From Streptomyces sp. CBMA291 (GTDB lineage Bacteria > Actinomycetota > Actinomycetes > Streptomycetales > Streptomycetaceae), in assembly GCF_014596525.1 (NCBI RefSeq), contig NZ_MSJP01000005.1, positions 1-53,632 on the forward strand: a stretch of 53,632 nt of DNA. The letters are read 5' to 3'. Shown one piece after another: positions 48,495 to 53,632 of this stretch. The notes beneath the pieces are model-generated. The model was not told where the DNA came from, made no database searches, and worked only from the letters and a program-made list of their open reading frames with translations. A program made the position numbers and the translations under genes. Numbering within the stretch: the stretch's first letter is position 1; each line of letters begins with the position of its first letter.

Positions 48495-48575
48495 AGTAGC
48501 CCGGCAGCCCCAAGGGTCCTGGTAGCACCAGTGGCCCCGGTAGTCCCGGCGGTCCCAATGGTCCCGGCCGTGCCA
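48495..48575. repeat. 9-bp periodic block, nine degenerate copies
   Basis: Nine 9-bp units share the pattern G-N-R-G-N-C-C-C-R (for example GTGGCCCCG, GTAGTCCCG, GCGGTCCCA). Read on the minus strand in one frame it gives Gly-Pro-Leu/Gly-Leu-Pro triplets resembling collagen. It may be a decayed collagen-like gene or simple repeat DNA. Confidence 0.6.
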
Positions 48576-48890
48576 GTGGGCTTCGGGCGTCGATGTCAGA
48601 CCCTCGCCCTACCGTGGAGGAGTCCTTAGTCACGCGTGCTGGCTGCTCGCTGCTGCTCGGGACCGACGCCCCGCCGGCGTGGAACCCGGGCGGGGCGTCA
48701 CCGTGAACGGACCCCGGGCAAGGCCTTGGAGCGAGCCCCGCTACCGTCTGGCCCGGTCCTCGGCCGCTCCGACCGGGCGTACGTCCTCGGCCGACCGTGG
48801 CGGGAGCGCGTCTTGTGCGCCTCGACGAGGAAAGGGCCGCGAGGCTCACGGCGGGCCGCCCTGCGCGCGGGCCTGGAGCCGGACGTGAAA

Positions 48891-48924
48891 CGGGCGCCGG
48901 TCCCCCTCAGGGAACCGGCGCCCG
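48891..48924 (-). terminator. Terminator hairpin after the large hydrolase gene
   Basis: CGGGCGCCGGT (48891-48901) pairs perfectly with ACCGGCGCCCG (48914-48924) around a 12-nt loop, about 55 bp past the stop at 48980. Confidence 0.7.
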
Positions 48925-48979
48925 CACCCGGAGTCCCTCGCGGAGTCCGGGGCATCACCCCCGTGTCAGGGGCGCCGCG

Positions 48980-51793
48980 TCACGGCACGTCCCGCACCGT
49001 GCCCGTGAACTCCGTGCCCGGGACGCTGGGCTCCCAGGAGCTGTCGTACGTGATCAGCCGCGCCCGCAGTGATTCGGCAGGCTCGGCGATGTCGTCCCGG
49101 ACGGTGGGCACGGCGAACTCCGCGCTCGTCTCGCCCGGCATCACGCTGACACCCAGGTAGATCCCGCCGTACGGGACGGCGGAGAGCGCCACGGCCGGGT
49201 CCGGCACCTCCCACAGGCGCTCCTCCAGCCACGCGCGGTCGACGTCCGCCGTGGACAGCTCGTCCCCGGACGTCACGGGGAGGAGAGTGATGTCGCTGAC
49301 GATGGGGACGTCGGCGGGTTCGGACAGCGTCACCCGCCAGACCAGCGGCTCGCCTTCGGCCACGTCGTCGGCGACCGGCGTCAAGACCACCTCCGGCATC
49401 GGATCGTCGTTCAGCGCGGTCACCCCGCCCTGGTACGAGCCGACCACGGTGCCGTGCACGGCCTTGACGAGGATGTCGTACGGGACGTCGTACCCGTAGC
49501 GCGTGTTGCCCTGCACCTCGACCGGCACGTCGATGTCCTGGTGCCCCGGACGCACCGTCACCAGGCGGGACGTGAACTCCCACGGTTCCTCGGTGGGGAG
49601 GAACAGCCGGACCTGACCGCCGCCCTGCCCGGAGACCCGCACCGGCACCCGGTAGGTCCGTACCCCGGAGTCGCCCTCGGCGACCTTCAGCCGGCCGACG
49701 TCGACGCGCGCCGGCGCCGCGGAGCGCAGCGCCGGCGTACCCGGACGCCAACCCCACGCGTCGATCAGCCAGGCACGCCCGTCGCCACCGCGCGGGGTCA
49801 GCTCCAGCGTCGTGATCCGCCGGGGGTCCACCCCCGAGCGCCAGGCGTCCGAGAGCGGCAACCGGACCTCACGGGCCCAGGCGGACGTGGTGTTTCCGTT
49901 GCCGGGCAGCCCTTCGAGCCGGGTGCGGCCCAGACGTACCCGGTGTCCCGAGGCGTCGGCGACCGTGACGTCCAGCTCCGTGCCGGTGCTGCCGGGCGGC
50001 ACGATCACCCGCAGGGACAGCGCTTCGGCACCCGCCAGGGAGACCGGTCGCGCCGGACGCACCGAGACCGGTTCACCCGTACCGTGCCACCGCAGCGCGA
50101 CGGCGTCGGGCTCCGTCGCGCCGGACGACGTCCAGCCCGCGAAGTGCGGCGAGTGGCCGTCCGTCTCGGGAACGAGGCAGGTCCGCGCGGGGTCGGGGTC
50201 GCTCTGGACGCAGAGCCCGCCACCGCCGGACACGGTCGTCGAGGAGTCCGGCAGGAACGCCGGGGTGCGGCGCGCGCCGACGGCGTGGGCGAGGGCCCGG
50301 ACCGGACCGGCCGAGGGCGCCCGGCGCCCGGTGCCGTCGAGGAGCGGCCGGACACGGTCGTCGCCGCCGACGAACAGACGCGCCGCCGCCGCGATGTACG
50401 TGGCGCCCGCCGTCTGCTGCCGCGTCGCCGCCAGCCGCGTCGGGGCCCCCGGGGAGCAGACCGGATTGGGATCGCCGCCGTAGTCGGCGTCGTCCATCGC
50501 GGGTGCCTTCGCCTGGCCCGGGGTCCACTCGGTGTTGAAGAAGTTGTGGTTGGCTCCGACCATGTAGACCGCGCTGTGCAGCGCGTCGCCCCGGCTGACG
50601 CCCCGGGTGCCGTCCACGTAGTCCTGGCCCTGGAGATCGGACACGTCGCCGTCGCAGCCCGGCAGGACCGTCAGCGACGGCACGTCGGCGGCGGGGTTGT
50701 TGCCGAAGGCCGTGGGGCCGATGAGGACGGAGCCGCGGATCTTCCACCGGACGGGACCGTGGTAGCCGTCCTGGTCGGCGGGGGCCGGGAAGAGGGTGTC
50801 GATCGCGGCTCGGTTGACCCCCTCGCCTCCCCGGGAGTGCCCGACGAGCAGGACGCGCGAGAGATCGGCAGAGGACACGCCCCGCACGGCGGCGGGCGCG
50901 GACGCCTTGTCCGCCGACCAGGCCGCCCAGCGGGCCAGATGCTGCCGGATCAGCGAGGACCGGGCCTGCGCGCCGCCGTCCTCGGCCTGGAAGTCCTGGC
51001 CGTTGATGCCGTTCGCGGCGATGGAGAACGTCACATAGCCCTGGGAGGCCAGGAGGCGCTGGGCCTCCAGATAGCCGTCCTGGCTCGGAATCGGAAGGGT
51101 TCCCGCCGGGCACGGCCAGACACCGGAGGCCTCGTCGGACCCCGGTGTGTAGCAGGTTTCGTGGCGGCCGTGCAGGAAGAGCGCGACGGGCCGCCTGCCG
51201 GGAGCGTCGGCCGGTCCCACCACCGTGGCCCGCATCTCCACCGGTTCGGCGAGTTCGGGCAGGCGTACGGACTTCAGCGTGTACGCGCCACTCACGGTGC
51301 GGTAACGGCCCGGCACCCCGGGGTCCACCTCGTTCAACGGAAGCGGGGCCTCGGACCGTACGGTCGGGGCGGGGCTGTGGGCCTTCGCCCGCCCGGAGGC
51401 GGCGGCGTCGAGGCGGCGCCCGCCCGTCATGACCCGTAGCGGGGTCGTGGCGGAGAGCCGGACGTTTCCGAGCGGAAGCCGGAACGACCTTCCGTCCGGC
51501 TGCGGTTCCGGCAGACCGAGCAGCCGGTCGCCCGCGTGGAACTCGACCCGGGCGTCACCCATGGGCACGCGCTCGGGCGACGTCCAGACCAACTGCCGGT
51601 CCGCACCGGACCCGGAGATCCGCCAGCCCTCGGGCAGTGGTGCCTCCGTGGTGGAGAGGCCGCCGGAGGGCGCGGACGGTGTGCCGGGTGACGGCTGGGC
51701 GTGCGCGGGCCCGGGGGACACCGCGGCCAGCGCGAGTAAAGCCGCGGCGGTGGTGACGCCGCGAGTGATGCGTATCAAGAGGAACTTCCTCAC
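48980..51793 (-). CDS. Large secreted alpha/beta hydrolase with C-terminal beta domains
   Basis: The 937-residue protein has a signal peptide (about 1-33, ALLALAAVSPGPAHA). A beta-rich N-terminal region leads to a lipase/dienelactone-hydrolase-like domain with VALFLHGRHETCY, GYVTFSIAANGING, nucleophile elbow LLVGHSRGGEGVNRA and GANHNFFNTEW with the likely catalytic His. The C-terminal third has beta-sandwich segments: a carbohydrate-binding-like region, then two Calx-beta-like units with VAEGDSGVRTYRVPVRVSG and DDVAEGEPLVWRVTLSEP. It probably acts on an ester polymer or lipid outside the cell. GTG 51793 is preceded by AGGACCGAG; ATG 51823 and TTG 51778 are alternatives. Confidence 0.82.
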   Translation of the reverse strand: MRKFLLIRITRGVTTAAALLALAAVSPGPAHAQPSPGTPSAPSGGLSTTEAPLPEGWRISGSGADRQLVWTSPERVPMGDARVEFHAGDRLLGLPEPQPDGRSFRLPLGNVRLSATTPLRVMTGGRRLDAAASGRAKAHSPAPTVRSEAPLPLNEVDPGVPGRYRTVSGAYTLKSVRLPELAEPVEMRATVVGPADAPGRRPVALFLHGRHETCYTPGSDEASGVWPCPAGTLPIPSQDGYLEAQRLLASQGYVTFSIAANGINGQDFQAEDGGAQARSSLIRQHLARWAAWSADKASAPAAVRGVSSADLSRVLLVGHSRGGEGVNRAAIDTLFPAPADQDGYHGPVRWKIRGSVLIGPTAFGNNPAADVPSLTVLPGCDGDVSDLQGQDYVDGTRGVSRGDALHSAVYMVGANHNFFNTEWTPGQAKAPAMDDADYGGDPNPVCSPGAPTRLAATRQQTAGATYIAAAARLFVGGDDRVRPLLDGTGRRAPSAGPVRALAHAVGARRTPAFLPDSSTTVSGGGGLCVQSDPDPARTCLVPETDGHSPHFAGWTSSGATEPDAVALRWHGTGEPVSVRPARPVSLAGAEALSLRVIVPPGSTGTELDVTVADASGHRVRLGRTRLEGLPGNGNTTSAWAREVRLPLSDAWRSGVDPRRITTLELTPRGGDGRAWLIDAWGWRPGTPALRSAAPARVDVGRLKVAEGDSGVRTYRVPVRVSGQGGGQVRLFLPTEEPWEFTSRLVTVRPGHQDIDVPVEVQGNTRYGYDVPYDILVKAVHGTVVGSYQGGVTALNDDPMPEVVLTPVADDVAEGEPLVWRVTLSEPADVPIVSDITLLPVTSGDELSTADVDRAWLEERLWEVPDPAVALSAVPYGGIYLGVSVMPGETSAEFAVPTVRDDIAEPAESLRARLITYDSSWEPSVPGTEFTGTVRDVP

Positions 51794-52245
51794 CTCGGTC
51801 CTGGCGGAACGTTCCTCCCACATGTCTTCGACACGCGGCGGAACGCTCCCAGGCACGGAACTGCCCGGGGCCGACTGGTCGGGCCTGCCCCTCCGTACAC
51901 GGATCCGTGATGACGCCCGGAAGGCGTCTGCCTGTCTTCGAAAGATGCCAACGGGGCGACGACGGTTGCCTCTTGGGGCGGGATCGGCGGGATCGACGGG
52001 GGAGGAGATTGGGGAGGAGCGGTTTGACGAGGGCCTGGGTGCGGATGGGGCTGTGCTTCCGGGCGGGGGCTGTGGGGTGGGAGGAGCCCGAGGAGGGACG
52101 GGCTGTTGCCGAGCCTGGGCGGGCTTGGTTCTCACTTGGCCCGCCGGGTCCCACCCGGCGGTGGCAGACCGTCAGACACCGGCCACCCCCGTCATCCCTC
52201 GCACCCGCCTTATCTCCCTCTCCCCCCTCTCCTCCCTGTCCTCCC
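51794..52245. other. Gap upstream of the large hydrolase gene
   Basis: No gene was seen. The left part is the hydrolase promoter region, with a small TTCGAA palindrome near 51937. The right part (52195-52245) is a polypyrimidine stretch just past the stop of the next gene. Confidence 0.4.
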
Positions 52246-53532
52246 TCACGACCAGGACGCCACCACCAACGCCCGCTCCGCCGCCGTCAGATGGATCGCC
52301 GAGGCCAGCCACGCGCGGGCGTAGCCGTCGGGCGAGGGGTCACTGAGGCGTCCGAAGGTGTCACGGGGGCGGCGGTCCGCCTCCGCCACCAGGGCTTCCG
52401 CCAGCCCCGCCGCCCCGCCGAGCCCCGCCCGGCGCAGAGGTACGGCGAAGGCCGCCGTCTCCGTACCGCGACCGGCCTCGGCCACCGCGCGTCTGCCACC
52501 CGCGACACCCGTCTCCAGGAGCCGCCGCACCCGCCACAGCGGCGCGTCCGCCAGCGGGTCGGGCCCGGCGGTCACCGGCCCGCCCGCCTCGCCGGGAGGC
52601 GCCTCGGCCGGGAAGTGGCCGCCCTGGAGCCGGTCGTACCCCAGGTCGGCCCGGCCCATCCACTCCTCCGGCAGCCGCAGTGTGTACGAGGCTCCCGGCA
52701 CGGGGCCGACCGCCAGCGGCCGCAACGTCGCCGCCCGTTCCAGATCGGGACGGCCCAGGACCCGCAGCGCGAGCCCCGGATACCCGGCGATCCTCCGCAG
52801 GTTAGCCGCGTGCGGCAGCTCCGGATGCGGATGGGCGGGGCGCAGCCGCAGCGAAGGCCCGTCGTCGGCGACCCGCACCACCAGGTACTCGCCGACCGCG
52901 CCGACCACCACCACATCGCAGCCGAGCAGCGGCGCCTGAGCCCCCTCGGTCTCATGGCCGCCGTCGTCGAGCAGGGCACCCATCGCCTCGTGCACCGGTC
53001 GTGCGAACAGCGCGGCGGCGGGCTCCTCCGACCAGTGCACACCACGCAGCGGCGTCGCGCTCACACCCCGCCCCGCCCCGAGCCGCCCGTCGGGCGAGAC
53101 CGTCGCGCCGACGATCCGCAGCCCTCCACGCGCCAGCCCGCCGTGATCCAGTACGGCCCCGCCGAGCGCCACGGACGCCGAACCGGCGCCCCTGGCCCGC
53201 GCCAGGCCCCCCGGGCGTACATCGGACACCGAGTAGCGGGAGCCGTCGGGAGCGAGCAGGTGGGTGGCCACGCCTCCGTAGCCGGTCGCCGAAAGCACCG
53301 GCTCCCGGCACAGCCCGTACACCCGGAGACTCCCGCCCTGCTCGTACGACCGGCGTGCGGAACCGCCGCCCGCCGCCCCCGAGACGAGGACGGCCGCCTC
53401 GGCGAGCAGCTCGCGGAAGGCGTTCGTCAGATCGCCGAGACGCTGCCCCCGGCCCTGCCCCCGCGCGGAACGCAGGCCCCGTACGACCCGCAGCGCCGCC
53501 GCCTCGGCGCGGGGCAGCCCGGCAAGCCGCAC
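52246..53532 (-). CDS. Unrecognised 428-residue protein
   Basis: A frame starting at GTG 53532 (MRLAGLPRAEAAALRVVRG) gives 428 residues with genuine third-position GC bias and no signal or membrane segment. The N-terminal part is helical (LTNAFRELLAEAAVLVSGAAGG). The middle is a long beta-rich region with repeated short strands (GCDVVVVGAVGEYLVVRVADDGPSLRLRPAHPHPELPHAANLRRIAGYPGLALRVLGRPDLERA has such alternation). The C-terminus ends TAAERALVVASWS. I do not recognise the family. Its first 106 bp overlap the end of a zinc-ribbon frame in another phase, so a frameshifted fusion is possible. Confidence 0.7.
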   Translation of the reverse strand: MRLAGLPRAEAAALRVVRGLRSARGQGRGQRLGDLTNAFRELLAEAAVLVSGAAGGGSARRSYEQGGSLRVYGLCREPVLSATGYGGVATHLLAPDGSRYSVSDVRPGGLARARGAGSASVALGGAVLDHGGLARGGLRIVGATVSPDGRLGAGRGVSATPLRGVHWSEEPAAALFARPVHEAMGALLDDGGHETEGAQAPLLGCDVVVVGAVGEYLVVRVADDGPSLRLRPAHPHPELPHAANLRRIAGYPGLALRVLGRPDLERAATLRPLAVGPVPGASYTLRLPEEWMGRADLGYDRLQGGHFPAEAPPGEAGGPVTAGPDPLADAPLWRVRRLLETGVAGGRRAVAEAGRGTETAAFAVPLRRAGLGGAAGLAEALVAEADRRPRDTFGRLSDPSPDGYARAWLASAIHLTAAERALVVASWS

Positions 53533-53632
53533 TCGCCGCAGAACCAGTCGTCGCCCGGCCGCTGCATCACACCGCCGCAGGCGGGGCAGGACCAGGCGTC
53601 GTCCTTCCACTCCTGGCCCGCCGCGACCCACA
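53427..53632 (-). CDS. C-terminal end of a zinc-ribbon protein, partial
   Basis: The frame runs in from beyond the right edge of the window and stops at TGA 53429-53427. It contains a double zinc-knuckle, WSCPACGGVMQRPGDDWFCGECG (two CxxC pairs 16 residues apart), followed by a Cys/Arg-rich tail that looks less natural. The convincing part ends at about 53530, exactly where the 428-residue frame begins in another phase. Either two genes overlap by 106 bp, or a single gene encodes zinc ribbon plus downstream domain with a frameshift near 53530. Confidence 0.5.
   Translation of the reverse strand, partial: WVAAGQEWKDDAWSCPACGGVMQRPGDDWFCGECGLPGCPAPRRRRCGSYGACVPRGGRAGGSVSAI

Larger units (their letters stand above)
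48066..48979. other. Long non-coding, repeat-rich region upstream of ectA
   Basis: About 900 bp without a convincing gene. The ectA promoter should lie near its left end; AT-rich words at 48205-48235 (TTCATTTATAACGGCTGG) stand out. Two 9-bp repeat blocks occur at 48401-48463 and 48495-48575. A frame on the minus strand from about 48632 to 48196 would encode Gly-X-X triplets and a Pro-rich tail, but its third codon positions are A/T-rich, unlike the genes here. A terminator for the hydrolase gene lies at 48891-48924. Confidence 0.55.

Noticed and set aside
48401..48575. CRISPR-like appearance of short periodic repeats
   Set aside because: 9-bp units are contiguous with no unique spacers of constant length; no cas genes are present.

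Overview
The window is very GC-rich. Its coding sequences use GTG starts freely, have strongly GC-biased third codon positions, and include hallmark actinomycete loci: a four-gene conservon, an ectABCD-ehuBCDA ectoine locus, a CseBC-like two-component pair and a tandem Lrp regulator. It is best read as a Streptomyces (or close relative) chromosome segment made of ordinary core-like genes mixed with accessory patches. No rRNA, tRNA, CRISPR array, transposase or integrase was seen.

Layout, left to right. 1-7.9 kb: the end of a Cys-rich protein, a GNAT acetyltransferase, a 3-hydroxyisobutyryl-CoA hydrolase-like gene overlapping a glutaminase, a convergent PlsC-type acyltransferase, a small exported protein and a single-chain SecDF. 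8-13.2 kb (minus strand): an OleD/Mgt-like macrolide glycosyltransferase with an 18-bp palindrome upstream, then a D,D-carboxypeptidase -> response regulator -> sensor kinase operon whose regulator-kinase gap is filled by a 22-23 bp minisatellite. 13.4-16 kb: an FMN alpha-hydroxy-acid oxidase convergent with a secreted collagen-like protein. 16.4-21.9 kb: a conservon (sensor kinase, roadblock, DUF742, GTPase) followed by an FAD monooxygenase. 22.2-29 kb: an MFS transporter and an accessory patch on the minus strand. That patch holds a DUF4157/eCIS-core protein carrying a transglutaminase-like domain, two unrecognised genes downstream of it, and an exported protein with three InlB-type B repeats and two DUF11-like repeats.

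29.4-41 kb: a TetR/hydrolase pair under a 35-bp operator palindrome, a sirtuin, an RCK-domain ion-channel-like protein preceded by a structured leader with a 12-codon ORF, a class A beta-lactamase, a 2'-5' RNA ligase family protein, a truncated hydrolase remnant, a tandem Lrp regulator divergent from a DHA2 exporter, and a Tat-type metallophosphoesterase. 41.3-48.1 kb: ectABCD followed by ehuBCDA on the minus strand, which couples synthesis and hydroxylation of the osmolyte with its uptake. 48.1-53.6 kb: a repeat-rich non-coding stretch, a large secreted alpha/beta hydrolase, an unrecognised protein, and the end of a zinc-ribbon protein cut by the window edge.

Most worth a second look: (i) the leader at 34413-34649, with a promoter, near-perfect Shine-Dalgarno, 12-aa ORF, mutually exclusive hairpins and two perfect long-range stems; (ii) the DUF4157-transglutaminase protein and its two unrecognised partners; (iii) the InlB-repeat protein; (iv) low-complexity expansions scattered through the ectoine genes.
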